DNA from: Sphaerulina vaccinii
Lineage: Eukaryota; Ascomycota; Dothideomycetes; Mycosphaerellales; Mycosphaerellaceae
DNA: 64,000 nt
NCBI GenBank assembly: GCA_022570795.1
Contig: JAKUDP010000001.1
Span: forward strand, 3,410,001-3,474,000
Direction: 5' to 3'
Shown here: positions 11,101 to 22,030 of the stretch, piece by piece
Layout: each line of letters opens with the position of its first letter
How positions within the stretch are numbered: the stretch's first letter is position 1
Position numbers and translations under genes: made by a program
The notes under the pieces: generated by a model
What the model was told of the DNA's origin: nothing
Database searches by the model: none
Seen by the model: the letters and a program-made list of their open reading frames with translations, nothing else

Positions 11101-13155
11101 CTCGTCATTGTCAAAGTCATAGGACATTGAGTCTGACTGCTCTGAAGGCACCGGTGACCGGCTGGTTGTAGACGAAGAGCGCTCGCTATGACGATCAGTA
11201 GGGCGCAGGCCATCTTCTGATGCCGACCGCGGCTGCAGACGAAGAGAGCGTTCGACATGCTCAATAACCTTGATCGCGTCCCTGCCCCGCTGTTCGGAGC
11301 ACAAAAGGCCAACAAAATGCTCTACGGCCTCGAAATGGTTAGGCGCACGTGTGATAACTTGCCGCCAGTTCTGTTCTGCCTCCGCTCTTCGGTCCAGTAC
11401 CAGCAATGTAGCAGCGAGATTTGCACGAGCCTCCAGATGCTTCGGATCATTTTCCAGAACTCGCCTGAACCATTGTAGGGCTCTCTTGTGATATCCAAGC
11501 GCGTAGGCCAGACAGCCACCAAGCTGAACACCATCCGTCCATTGCCAATCCGTTGCTCGACACGCTGACGCGATATAGTCCAAAGCCAACGTCGCTTGAG
11601 CTTGCGGAGAGTTTTCACCTAGCACGGGCGACTCCATTGCCATAATCGAGGAACCTGCCGAACGTCGCAAGGTGCGAGACCTGTCACGAATCGCATGTGC
11701 GCTGCCATACATAGCTTCGGTCGACTCGTGCGCTGGGCTATCGAACTGATCATGCGACGCCCGCCGAGTAGAATTGCTTATTGGCCTTCCGATGTGCTCA
11801 GACTCATATGTTGCAGGCGATCGTGCACGAGGAGTGCTACTGTCGTCCTCACTGGCGCTAGGGGCACTTTCAGGTCGTGTATCTCTGAGCGGCGGGTCTT
11901 CAGTCACACTAGCATGTAAACTGTCGCTCCTGACCCTAGTACCTGCTGCTGTTGGTGTTGTTGAGCCATGAGAGGATGGTTTTGGAGGTTTCGGGTAGAT
12001 GCTCGGCCGTAGCAAGGAATGTTGTTGTCCAGATGCGTGACGGCTGTGCTGCTGTCGCTGGTGGTTAACATTGATGTGACTCAGCAGGTCTCGATAACGC
12101 TGTAGAGCCCATCTAAACATTTCATCGCGCTGCTGTTCGTTTCGAGGAACAGCGGTTCTGTCACGGCTGACGCTCGAAGTCCCACCTGGCACGTGGTGAT
12201 GTCCCGAAAGTGCTGTGAAGGATCTATCATGGCTCGAGAATGATCTATTGTTTGTACGGCCGAACGCAGGATATGGTGGAGGTTGAGCGCCAGGTGTGTA
12301 CAGAGGAGGTGGCGCAAAAGGACTCTGACCCGATGGTATATTCCAATGCCCTTGTGGTGTCGACTGCTGATGTTGATGCTGCCACAACATTGACTGATGC
12401 GCGAGCTGTGAGCTTGGTAACGAGCCAGGATAGCTCGGAGTCGTATGCTGCTGCTGCTGATGGTGATAGAAACGTGGATCGCGAATTGCAGCCGGTCTGT
12501 AGGGAACAAAGGTGCCGTCATGCCAGTATGGGCCATAGGGACCTGAGCCCTGCAGACCGGACGCTGTTGGACCGAGATACTGGAAGGACGGCTGGATCAC
12601 ACTTGGAACTGTCTGGCCGTAGTACTGTTGCATACCATGGTGATGCATCGGCATCTGATTCAGCATTGAGTCCATCATTGGATAAGTCGGCGTAGTCTGT
12701 GGTTGCGGAAACAGGGCAGGTTGCGACCAACCAGGGACGACGGGCGAAGCATGCCATGATCTAACACCAGCATTCTGTTGTTGCTGCTGGTGTTGGTGCT
12801 GGACGAATGTGAGCTTCTCAGGATTATACAACCTTGGCGTATTACCTTCGCTGAGAGGCAGAAGCTGATGCTTATAAGGCTGTATTGGCTCGTCTCCAGA
12901 GGCGTCAAAGCCAGCATTCAAGGTCCCGTTTGGCGTTTTCCTGCGCAGAGTACTCTCTGCCCTTGGTGCTTGATCGCCATAGTCGAAAGGAGAATCGCTG
13001 CTTCGCCTATGCGGACTCTGATGTATCGGTAATGCATAGCGCTGCGTAAGAACTGGCATCGAGCCACTTGGTCTCCGGTGACTCACGCTCGATGATGGAC
13101 CGGCTGTATGTGCTGAGGATGGGCTGATGTTAGAAAGACTGGCATCGACACTCAT
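8155..13155 (-). CDS. TPR-containing O-GlcNAc-transferase-like protein (GT41)
   Basis: A single uninterrupted 1,666-codon frame. Residues 1 to about 500 are low-complexity (Ser, Pro, Gln, His runs) and presumably disordered. TPR-like helices follow in two blocks, roughly 535-620 and 720-1020 (for example YNYGLQLDRHHAHLYTNLGS, and IGYYRRAVQVNPEFAEAV). The C-terminal part is a GT41 catalytic domain: GYVSSDFNNHPLAHLMQS near 1220, VNLNGYTRGARNEVFAARPA, NFNQLYK near 1437 (the lysine aligns with the UDP-contacting lysine of human OGT), KHLHISRA, and NAHTTAADVLWSGTPLLTLP near 1525. The family transfers GlcNAc from UDP-GlcNAc to Ser/Thr of nuclear and cytosolic proteins; related plant SPY enzymes transfer fucose instead, so the donor sugar is not settled. 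A 5 kb gene with no intron is unusual beside its neighbours. Confidence 0.92.
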   Translation of the reverse strand: MSVDASLSNISPSSAHTAGPSSSVSHRRPSGSMPVLTQRYALPIHQSPHRRSSDSPFDYGDQAPRAESTLRRKTPNGTLNAGFDASGDEPIQPYKHQLLPLSEGNTPRLYNPEKLTFVQHQHQQQQQNAGVRSWHASPVVPGWSQPALFPQPQTTPTYPMMDSMLNQMPMHHHGMQQYYGQTVPSVIQPSFQYLGPTASGLQGSGPYGPYWHDGTFVPYRPAAIRDPRFYHHQQQQHTTPSYPGSLPSSQLAHQSMLWQHQHQQSTPQGHWNIPSGQSPFAPPPLYTPGAQPPPYPAFGRTNNRSFSSHDRSFTALSGHHHVPGGTSSVSRDRTAVPRNEQQRDEMFRWALQRYRDLLSHINVNHQRQQHSRHASGQQHSLLRPSIYPKPPKPSSHGSTTPTAAGTRVRSDSLHASVTEDPPLRDTRPESAPSASEDDSSTPRARSPATYESEHIGRPISNSTRRASHDQFDSPAHESTEAMYGSAHAIRDRSRTLRRSAGSSIMAMESPVLGENSPQAQATLALDYIASACRATDWQWTDGVQLGGCLAYALGYHKRALQWFRRVLENDPKHLEARANLAATLLVLDRRAEAEQNWRQVITRAPNHFEAVEHFVGLLCSEQRGRDAIKVIEHVERSLRLQPRSASEDGLRPTDRHSERSSSTTSRSPVPSEQSDSMSYDFDNDEDAFVLEGQDTTEPGFGSSGFAIPGSDNGRILSLIHAKGNMLYGLGNNAGAAKSFEDAVLIATGRKFNGIQGLVKHILAVVSTSVHRGHAHGAGRLHTNEPILLSPEQALATAKLCFPDATELPGLQFVTRGFARKAIISTTSNSLLSLAKIFQDGMSNAGRSVGVTPLNHGVRDILALYYLSLSLQPSPSTANNVGILLASVQQTAPPAALSTHHRPEVPGVVPGSGVALALQYYNYGLQLDRHHAHLYTNLGSLLKDIGQLDAAIQMYEHAVQCDGKFDIALANLANAVKDKGRISDAIGYYRRAVQVNPEFAEAVCGLANALNSVCGWVARGGVAGDGGKRDRWHVDDKGMLLDARHSGASSSGWIKRVLDIVEKQLAEGEHWGTGTLNAPLIEDIVKQLGVLVATPDDEKERSARMRKTLMEWAGKKWEGARLTRLIERATRRLAWQYYQDIYVTKTKRSPASYNRPQLPAALFVPTAPTVLPFHTFTCPMSAKQIRLISQRNGLRISVSTLRAPWLPKQVFLPPSPPAPCLRVGYVSSDFNNHPLAHLMQSVFGLHDPDRVEAYCYATTASDNSVHRRQIESEAPVFHDASTWSAERLVRQIVEDQIHILVNLNGYTRGARNEVFAARPAPIQMSFMGFAGTMGAEWCDYLLADETAVPVDTLRPWRRNVDLEDKLEDENNVSEDDDWVYGENIIYSRDTFFCCDHKQSAPDAHERKLDWRDEQTRRWTMRKELFPDLQDDTIIFGNFNQLYKIEPTTFRTWLRILAQVPNSILWLLRFPDLGESHLLATAKMWAGADVASRVRFTDVAPKHLHISRARVCDLVLDTAECNAHTTAADVLWSGTPLLTLPRYQYKMCSRMAASILKGALPKNEEGRLAEKELIAKNEEDYEEKAVALGKSFAYVPGSNGQGNGRIMELRKMLFHARWKSALFDTKRWVRDLEDAYDEAWRRWVAGEGGDIWLDQVPRGRPRPASWRK

Positions 13156-15641
13156 CGTGGCGCAGCTAGTGGCCTTCTGTGCGCAAAGTCTAGCGCTGAG
13201 AAGACCACGGATAGGAGAGAGTGCCTATGCCTATGCGATCGCTGTCCCGAATATCCTCGCAGGACATCTTCCAAACTCTTGACCAGAAACAGCAGCAGCC
13301 AAAACTCCAAGCAATTCTCAGCCGCTCTCTGTTCGCGTAACCAGACCCTCCGAGGCAGGTTCTATAGCCACCTCAAGGCGTGCAGTCCAGGGTAGTTCGG
13401 GCGATGATATGAGCACACAGAAGTCGGCAGCCGCGTGAGCAATACAAGAACGGATAGATTAGCGACCCAGCACTGCGCGAAGCCGCCTATTCAGCGGAAT
13501 GGCACTCCAAAGTCCAAAAGGCAACACGAAACACTGCACCAAGCCGTCTCGCTGCCGATGCAAGGGATGCGATTGCGTAGGACTCGCTGGAGCCCACGCT
13601 TCGCTGCACCGGGTACGGCTGTCTACAGGCCCCCAGTCGGCGGTGTGCAGCAGCAGCAAGTCGTGGCCCAGCTGAGCGCCTAGTGTGTACGCTGTATCTG
13701 CCGGTCTGCGATTTAGCGGATGAAAGTGTTCTGTATGTCACCGCCGCCAGGTTGTCGGTTTCAGCGCAGCTCCTTCTGGCATGGCAGTGCCGTCTGTGTT
13801 GTGAGACTGGGCCTCGTGTTCCAGCTCTGCTCTGCTTTGCCTATTATCCAAGATATATCCGTCTCATATGCAGCTTTCCTGCCCCGCTGCTCTAGTCCGC
13901 GCGTTGCTCCTTCCAAAACTGATACAATGCTCTTTTGCCGTGCGGGATGTCAGTGGTATGTCCTTTATAGGTACATGTTGTCGAAGCAAAGGGAATGGAA
14001 CGGAGGGAGTGCAGATAGTGTGGATCACTTTGAACAAATGGCGTTCTGGCACAGACTCGATACTTTTGCTAGGCGCAAGATGCCCTGCAGGGAAGCAACG
14101 ATTCGCGTTCTGTTTGAAGCAACGATTCGCGTAGACACACGAAGAGGCTGGGTCACCAACACGGCCCGCATGTAGACCACAGACACTTACTTGGAACAGT
14201 TCGTTCTTCTTGTCACCCCACCCTGATCACCGATGAGACGCCAGACTGACTCATTGCTTTCCACCCTTGGTCTGGCGGCGATGGCAGAAGCACCACCGAC
14301 CCAACGGCGTCAGAGCGTGTCGGGGTGTCAAGGGTAGGAACTGAGGCGCAGCTTGTGCGCGGCACACACCAACACGAAACATGTTGCGCGCAGCAGATCC
14401 TCCACCTTTCATTCGCTCTGGGACGACCGTGGCGCATTGACACGCGCATAACCGGACACCGTAAAGAACCTTCTGCATCGTGGCTGCAGTTCTCCTGCTA
14501 CACAATGCCAGCAAATAGCAAGACTCGCAGCCCTCCCGGACAATCGAAGCGATCACAGGCGCATCACATCTCAATCACAACACCTCCACCTGCAGCCAGG
14601 CCCCAGTGCTCGCGTGCGACGGCGGAAGGATGCGGGTTTCGTTCAAGCTCACGCAATCGCCAGAAGTGCAGCAACAGAACTCAACGGCATCGCGGATCTC
14701 AGCATGAGTCGCGGGCTTTTCGTGTTGGCCAGAACCGATCACAGGAATAGCAGCAGTATCATCATCATCATCATTCTTGCTGACTACTGATGACTACCCC
14801 AGGCATTACCCTAGTCGACCCTACTTAGGTCCGATACTTAGTCCCATGCATAGCTCCACCCTTATGCCTTCGAATGGCTAGGTGAGTATGCAAGTCGCCT
14901 GGTATATCCTCGAGGGAGTGGCACAACTATGTGAGCAATAGTCTCGGCAGATATTGCTCGAGTCCACAGTCAACAATATTCGAATAGCCACCATCTTGAG
15001 TCCACAGTAAGCAATATGTGCACCGCCGGAAAGGACGAAGTCGATCGCTATGAACATACGTGCGAGATCGAGATGTAATCTGTGATCGTTTCACGCTACG
15101 ACGACAACTGCATCCACCACACAAGCTTGACTCCACGGGGACGAGTTTGACTCCGCGGACATGAGAAAGCAATTTCATCATTGGCTTCTTCGGCCATCGT
15201 TTGCGTTTGAGAACCCGAGAACAGAAAATAGCAGTTCGAGAAGCTGCATCTACTGCTGTGAGCAGAACAGAACATGCTGTGCTTGTCCGTGATTGACGGT
15301 CAGCGACATTAGTGTGCAACAAGACCATGAATGTTCCCTGGCTGCTGGGACTTCGAATGGCGAAGGCGAATTGCTGGCAAATCTTCTACTTTCTCTAGTA
15401 GACCAAGATCGAGTTGGGATTGTTCTTATGTCTATCTAGCCATGCATGACCCAACACCTCAGCCACGAGATCCGATCTGCCGCATGCTAATAAGTTATAC
15501 TCAACCGCTTCCTTCTTCCTCGGTAGGTTACCTGGCACAGCAGTATCCACGCAGCGTCGTGATCATTGACCTTTAACGCCACATCTGCTGTCTGCCGCTA
15601 GCACGACTTTCCTCGCCGTCCACTTAGAACGAACCCATTGC
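13156..15641. other. 2.5 kb gap upstream of the GT41 gene
   Basis: Overlapping small frames on both strands show no domains. Local repeats are a 17-base unit GAAGCAACGATTCGCGT at 14092-14108 and 14116-14132 (24-base period), an (ATC)6 microsatellite at about 14757-14775, and two imperfect copies of GAGTCCACAGT near 14962 and 14999. It probably contains the GT41 promoter and leader, with the 3' region of the monooxygenase gene at the right edge. No gene is supported. Confidence 0.4.
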
Positions 15642-16836
15642 TCAAAGGCTCGCCCTCTCCGTCATGCCATGCAAATCTCCGATTCTAGCCTCGGCAGCTT
15701 TGAGGCCTGTTTGCCAGTCTCCGACTCTCTTGTCGTACAGCTCGTGCAGTTTTGCCTTGTTGGCCAGGAGTTCTGCAAGTTCGATTGCATCTTGGATGGA
15801 CTGGTTCGCGCCCATACCGCCGAGGATGGGCTCGGCGTGGACTGCGTCGCCGATGAGGACCTGTTGTAGGTTGTCAGTATATGTGTGTATTCAATGTGAT
15901 GATACCATGACTTACAATGCCTTCTCCTGCAGCTTGACCAAGCTTCGATGTATCAACATGAAGTAATCGCATCAACCAATTCAGCAGCCTGTCCTGTTTC
16001 ATCGCATTCGGATCGAACACAATCTTGAACGGCTCTGAAAGTTGATCCTGCAGACTCTTGACTTCCTCGAATAACTCCTCCGGCGTCTCCTTCGCTTCAT
16101 CCTTCTCCCGCTTTGGTCTGTACAGTGCATCTACGCCAGATTTCTTTGCCGCACGAGAGAAGACGTAATTGATGCTGACCTCCTCATCATTGATACTGTT
16201 GATCGAGATTTGCAATAGCGTGCCGTTGACCTTCTGCTCAACGACATTGGTTCCCTCGAAAGCTGATGCGAAAGTCTTGTTCCAGTCCTCACGACCGACT
16301 CTTCGCTTGCCGTTATATGTAGCGTATGGCAGGATAGTAAACTCCGTGTCCGGCAAAATGGCATGACGAACCTGCGAATGTGGTCCATCCGCTCCCACGA
16401 CATATGTGCTGGCATGTCGGCTGTGATTCTTGAAAGCGATCTCGACTGCGCCAGGCAAAGGCTCCACAGTCGTCAATTCATGCTCCCATTTGACTTCGAG
16501 ATCTTCTGCAAGTAAGCTCTCGAACTTGTTCTTGTTGGCCTTGAAAGCTCCAGTTTCGGTGCTTCCGCCGATCCGTCCTGAACGTCCGCTTCCAGCATCC
16601 ACAGCGATCTTCTTGCGAAATGTCGCTTCGTCCAGCTTGAGGATTTTCAGAAGTGGTTGATAATACTTGGGATATAGCGTTATGCCATAACTGTTCCGTG
16701 AGGTTGACTGTCTTGCCTTTTCGAATATGGAACAGGCAATTCCCTTGTTGTGAAGCGCTTTGCCCAAAGTCAGACCAGCGATACCAGCTCCAATGACCGA
16801 GATGCGGTGGCCTTTGACCATCTCGTCACCTTCCAT
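15642..16836 (-). CDS. FAD-dependent aromatic-hydroxylase-type monooxygenase, two exons
   Basis: Join of 16836..15916 and 15860..15642, 379 residues; the 55 nt intron (15915..15861, GTAAGT...ACAACAG) is phase 0. The N-terminus is a Rossmann dinucleotide fold (ISVIGAGIAGLTLGKAL). The mid-protein motif YVVGADGPHSQVR is the DG motif of class A flavoprotein monooxygenases. Exon 2 begins with VLIGDAVHAEPILGGMGANQ, the GD motif that binds the FAD ribityl chain. These enzymes use NAD(P)H and O2 to hydroxylate or epoxidise aromatic or other organic substrates. The substrate cannot be told from sequence. No biosynthetic partner genes flank it, so catabolism or detoxification is more likely than a toxin pathway. 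The start could also be Met6. The intron would be missed by an ORF scan, which would truncate the protein before its GD motif. Confidence 0.9.
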
Positions 16837-17841
16837 TCATATTACTTCCACGCACGTCCTGTTCGCCGCGTGGCTGATGAGTCGTTAGGTTTTTCGTGAT
16901 GGAAGGTAAAGCAATATAGATTGTTCAAGTGACGATTAGAGGATGCGTTAGCTTTGAGCCACCCGCAAGCTAAGCGAAAGCGGGTCCGCGATAAACTCAA
17001 TTTGTTGGCAAAGTGAAAGCTCTCGAGACAACGTTCAGCGACTACGCTGCTCTGGGGATAAAGAAGTTCGAATATATGGCTGTGTCAAAAGCGAGCACGT
17101 CGTATTATGAACACATCACGAGTGACACCAATCATGGATACTGGGGCGGCGGAGTGCGTCAGGTCTGATCTTCACGAATCATTGAGACTTAGAGACTGAG
17201 GCAAGACCATCGATGTGAAATGTAGTTGCATCTGTTTTGAATGTGTATTGTAATCTGTATAGTAGTCCAGGAGTGCTCTTATGTGGCATAGGATGAGTTC
17301 AGCTCCGTTCAGCTCGATGGCGTTACGGTCTGGTGCGCAGTATGTTGTAGTTCGATGCCAGCAAGCGCAATGTATAGCAGCAAGCTTGATTATGGTATGT
17401 CACCTCTTCGGATGGACTTCCCTGTCTATCAAATTTAGACAACGCAGTGAGTAGGAGGCAGGACATTCTCTTTCGAAAAGTCCTCAGATCAATCTTCCTG
17501 CACGCCAAAATAGGGCCAGACCAAGGGAAGTGACGTCTGGCCCAGAGTGTTGGTGAGGAGTACCTACTGAGAAGGAAGAAAAGAAAAGTGTGAGTAAGCC
17601 GTGATCAGCATGAAAGATTCGAAGCCGTGTCGTTTTGGACTGCCTATGTAGTCCCTGCCACTCGTTTGAAGCAGTGGTATGTCATCGTCATCACGTCGTT
17701 GGTGATGGGTATCCTGCGCCTTGAACGCCGCCATACCATCCATGCTATTTCGAAGGATCATGCTGAAAAAAAGTTCTTTTCGCCTCATCTCGTCAGAAGA
17801 AGGCATTTATTGGTATCTCAACTCTTTCGAAAGCGATACGC
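16837..17841. other. intergenic between the monooxygenase and RPL12
   Basis: About 1 kb with no supported gene. The left part is the monooxygenase promoter and the right part the RPL12 3' region. Frames on both strands are short and composition gives no coding signal that I can see. Confidence 0.5.
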
Positions 17842-18481
17842 TTATTCCTCTGGGATCTCGATCTCGCCGGCGCGGACATCGTCGGACACGGCCTTTGGTG
17901 ATCGGCCATCAACCTGGCAACCAGTGGAGAAGGCAGTTCCGAGGATCTCCAAAACGGTACCCTTGAGGTCCTTGGCCATGGACTTGTGTCGCATGGTCTT
18001 GGCGATGGTGATGATCTCGTCGAGTGGGATGGACTTGGTGTGCTTGATGTTCTTCTCCTTCTTGCGGTCTCGCGGTGGCTCCTTGAGGGCCTTGATGACG
18101 AGCGAAGAGGCGGATGGGACAACAGAGACGGCGGCTTGACGGTTCTTGATGGTCAGGCGGACGGTGACACGGAGACCTTTCTGTAGGAATATTAGTGAGT
18201 GTGGGAATTTGTGTGCGATGGATGTTTCTTACCCAGTCACCAGTGGCCTTTGCGATATCTTCTCCGACCTTCTTTGGGGACAGACCGAGAGGACCAATCT
18301 TTGGGGCAAGAGCGGACGAAGCACCAACCTCACCACCAGTGGCGCGGAGGTGGATAATCTTCTCCTCGTTGGGGTCGAATTTTGGTGCTGAGACGAATTG
18401 TGAGCACGCGCATTTTCGCGGAGGAACATTTCAGCCAGCGCAGGCTGTAGCCATTACTGAACGCAGCTGATACATACCCAT
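17842..18481 (-). CDS. RPL12: 60S ribosomal protein uL11 (RPL12), three exons
   Basis: Join of 18481..18478, 18387..18233 and 18180..17842, encoding 165 residues, the usual length for eukaryotic uL11. The first exon is only four coding bases (ATGG); the second codon is completed after a 90 nt intron to give M-A-P-K-F-D-P-N-E. Recognisable conserved text: ATGGEVGASSALAPKIGPLG, KVGEDIAKATGDWKGLRVTV, and RHKSMAKDLKGTVLEILGTA near the C-terminus. The protein binds 25S rRNA at the base of the ribosomal stalk. The second intron is 52 nt (18232..18181, GTAAGA...CTACAG), phase 0. The gene is divergent from the SulP transporter. Open-frame hits in the other frames and on the opposite strand here are shadows. 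Confidence 0.96.
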
Positions 18482-18945
18482 GGCTAGAGAGTATGGTAGT
18501 CGAGCGGTGGTTCAGGGTCGAAAGAGTGTGGATGTTGGACTGGAAGAGAGAGAGGGTGAACAGAGCTTTGAAGTTTTGGCAGTGTGCGCCAAAATCAGTG
18601 GGAGTAGCCGCACTCAAGCACCGACATCCCGACACTTGGCAGGCTGACCTCGGTTTGGGTCGCGTGCCATTGGGTGATGGAGTCACGTCCACTCTCTATC
18701 TCGACCAGGCTCCCTGTCTACTCTGGTGCAAGTGTGCTGGCGGAGGCAGTCAGGAAGTCGGTGAGTCGCCAACCTCATTTCACTTGATCTAGCACTTGGA
18801 ACCTGTGTAGACGATGGGAAGGAGATATGAAGAGTGGAGCTAGAGATGCTAGCGAACCGTAATCCTCGAGTCTCTTTCTTCTTTCGCGAAGAAAAGTAAA
18901 CACACCACAGGATAAGCACTTCCTACTTCTGGACATTGCTGCAGG
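18482..18945. promoter_or_regulatory. divergent promoter region, RPL12 / SulP transporter
   Basis: 464 bases between the start codons of RPL12 (minus) and the SulP gene (plus). It must hold both promoters and both leaders. I cannot point to specific factor-binding sites. Confidence 0.5.
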
Positions 18946-21843
18946 ATGGCGTCGAATACACCTCCTCCAACACAAGGAGACAGTGACTCTGGGAGAACAT
19001 CGCCAGCAGAAGGCTCACCACGAAGTCCCACGAGTCCCGGGCTGCATCCACGACAAAGTTACCAGCAACATCGACCCAATCAGCCCTCACAGCTGCGCGT
19101 GTCCCACATGCCGTCGCCGTCGACATCGCCTGAAGACCAGCGCACACAGCCGGATCTGGAGGCAGATGGTATACACCCGCAAGATCACGAACCTGCGGCA
19201 GTCGCAGATACAGACGCTACACACCAACAAGGAGCCATTGATGGCACTGAGGAAGGACCCAATGCAGCCACTGCATTGCTTGAACGATACAACAAGGACA
19301 GCGAATACACGATACGACCCAGACAAGGTAGAGGTTATGGCAGCTTTGCCAGCACATATGCCGAGACCGTCAACAGTTTTGACGAGAGTCGGAACCGACC
19401 AAGTCTAGGAGGCCGATATGACACGGCAGATAATGTCAACACACAGCCACGGAATGGAGTGCTAGAAGCTCTGCCCGATTCTGTGACAGAAGGACTTCTG
19501 GGCAAGTCCAAGGCACGAGGTACTACTTCATGGCTTCGAAGACGAGCTGGTATAAAGGAAAAGAGGTTAATGTGTGTCATCTTACCTTCAATGCGATCTC
19601 CCTCCAGTAGACAGCGCTTGATTTTACATCGTGCTGATAGATCGGTAGGTACATTCAATATTACATTCCATTCACGAATTGGATACGACAGTACAGATGG
19701 GGTTTCCTGAAGGGAGATCTGGTTTCGGCTATCACGATGGCATCCTTCTACGTTCCCATGGCACTCTCGTATGCCAGCAACTTGAGTCATATGCCACCCA
19801 TCAATGGCTTATACGCTTTTGTGTTCAACCCATTCTTATATGCGATACTTGGCACCTGTCCACAAATGGTGGTCGGTCCAGAAGCCGCAGGATCACTACT
19901 GACGGGAAGTGTTGTGGCAGAAGCCATCAAAGCTGGCCACTTCGCGGACGACGATGGGGTGAAAGCAGCACAGGTCGGTGGTATGGTCACTGGCATGGCA
20001 GGTGCTTTCATTCTGGTTGCTGGAATACTGAGGCTCGGCTTTCTGGACAGTGTTTTGTCTCGGCCATTCTTGCGAGGCTTCATCAGCAGCATCGGTCTCG
20101 TCATATTTATCAATCAGCTACTGCCCGAGATGGGCTTGGGCAAGGCAGCGGAGCACTCCGTTCGCGCGCACGGCTCACCACTTGATGCCCTCCTCTTCAT
20201 CAGCGATCACCGACACGATATCCACAAGTTCACAGCTGCAATAAGCTTCGGCGCAGTCGGCATCATCCTGTTCTTGCGAGAACTCAAACGACGACTGCAA
20301 CCGCTACCAAAGCTGAGCTGGGTCGTGTACATCCCGGATCGATTCATCATCGTTGTGCTATCGGCAGTGTTCGCGTGGCGATACGATTGGCAGGGGCGAG
20401 GGGTTGATATCCTAGGCGACATCAGACCGCCCGAGGGAGTGAAGATCTTCGAGCCACATTGGCCGTTTGCAGCAGACAACTTCAAACACGTTAGCGACGC
20501 CTTCGAGACTGCTTTCATCATCGCTCTTCTCGGGTTCTTCGAAAGCTGTGTCGCAGCGAAGAGCCTGGGCAGCGGCAACGTCAAAACAGAGATTATTCAA
20601 AGAACACGAAAGGACGGCACAGTTGAGGAAGTCGAAGAAGCTGATGGCATTCGTGGAATCAGCGTCTCTTCAAATCGCGAGCTTGTCGCATTGGGTGTTG
20701 CAAACATCGTTGGTGGCGCTTTCATGGCCATTCCTGCATTCGGAGGATATGGCAGAAGCAAGATTAACGCCAGCACAGGAGCCCGCACGCCCATGAGCAG
20801 TATCTTCCTATCGCTAATCACAGTTCTCTGCACTGTTTTCTTGCTGCCTTACTTCTACTACATTCCGGTAAGTGCTCCAATCAGACCTCTTCGAGCTAAG
20901 CTAATACATGCTACAGAAGGGAGTCCTCTCAGCAATGATCACAGTAGTCTCCATCTCTCTCCTCGAAGAAGCTCCCCACGACATCATCTTCTTCTGGCAA
21001 ATCGGCGGGTACATCGAACTCTTCCTCATGCTACTCGTCTTCCTCACCACATTCTTCTGGTCGTTACGAGGAGGCATCATCGTCGGCATAATCTTCTCCT
21101 TGATCCGACTCATGAAACACGCCACACGCCCACGCGTACAGATCCTCGGACGTGTCCCCGGCACCCGCGAGTTCGAGAACGCAGAACTGCTCGCACAGGA
21201 AGGTCATATTGAAATGGTACCTCACAGCTTGATCGTCAAGATCCCAGAACCTTTAACGTTCGCGAATACTGGCTCCCTCAAGGATCGTTTAAAGAGATTG
21301 GAAGATCATGGTACAGCATATGCTCATCCTGCTCTGCCTACAGTAAGAAGTAAAGAGCACAACAAGAACGTCATTTTCGACATCCACGGCGTGACGGGCA
21401 TGGACTACGCAGCTGCACAAGTCCTAGTAGAGATCGTTCGGGACTACATCGAACGTGGAACGGCGGTGTACTTCTGTCGGATCCCATCGAAGAAGAGCAA
21501 AGTCTGGAAGTTGTTTGAGAAGTCTGGGATTGTGGATCTTTGTGGTGGTGAACACAACTTCTATCGGTCTGTGGATGAGGCGTTGAGAGCTACAGAGAAG
21601 AGAGGTATGGGGACTTTTCATGAGTACCTGGAGGGTGAGAATGGTGGGAGTAGTTCGGGAGGGGCGCAGGATGGTGAGGGAAGTGGAAGTGCTGGGTCCA
21701 GTATGGCGCATATGTTAGATGGGACGAGGACGCCGCCGTCCTATGATGGGCCGAGTTTCACGCAGGATGAAGGTGGGCTTAGTTTCAGGAAGGCGAGAGT
21801 CTATGGCGAGGCTGATGTTGAGGGTGGGTTTAGTCGAGGGTAG
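18946..21843 (+). CDS. SulP-family anion transporter with STAS domain, three exons
   Basis: Join of 18946..19565, 19649..20867 and 20917..21843, 921 residues. Residues 1 to about 200 are a disordered Ser/Pro/Gln-rich tail. The membrane domain starts with YYIPFTNWIRQYRWGFLKGD, then the SulP signature region (ALSYASNLSHMPPINGLYAF, GTCPQMVVGPEAAGSLLTG), and about a dozen hydrophobic helices. The C-terminal cytosolic STAS domain includes NVIFDIHGVTGMDYAAAQVL. Introns: 83 nt (19566..19648, donor GTTAAT, phase 2) and 49 nt (20868..20916, phase 0); both restore continuous family sequence. By recalled similarity it is closer to the yeast YPR003C-type putative sulfate permease than to the plasma-membrane Sul1/Sul2, so an internal membrane is possible. 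The transported anion is not proven. Confidence 0.9.
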
Positions 21844-22030
21844 AAGTGTATACCGCAGGAAGAAGATAGTGGAATGTGGCCTTCCATAGCCTGCCGAACT
21901 TCACGTCATGCACACAATGGGCATCCTTGAGTGACACTGAGGGATTGATATCCATAATGTTCATCATTGCATTCATTAATACATCTAAGAAACCCAGTTC
22001 ATGACTTGAAGAGGGTATGCTGCCTCAGTC

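Noticed and set aside
17793..18122. open frames in other frames and on the opposite strand across RPL12
   Set aside because: They are shadows of a highly biased ribosomal-protein coding sequence; the uL11 frame explains the region.
15642..18481. secondary-metabolite cluster around the FAD monooxygenase
   Set aside because: Its neighbours are a ribosomal protein and a transporter; no PKS, NRPS, terpene cyclase or cluster regulator is present.
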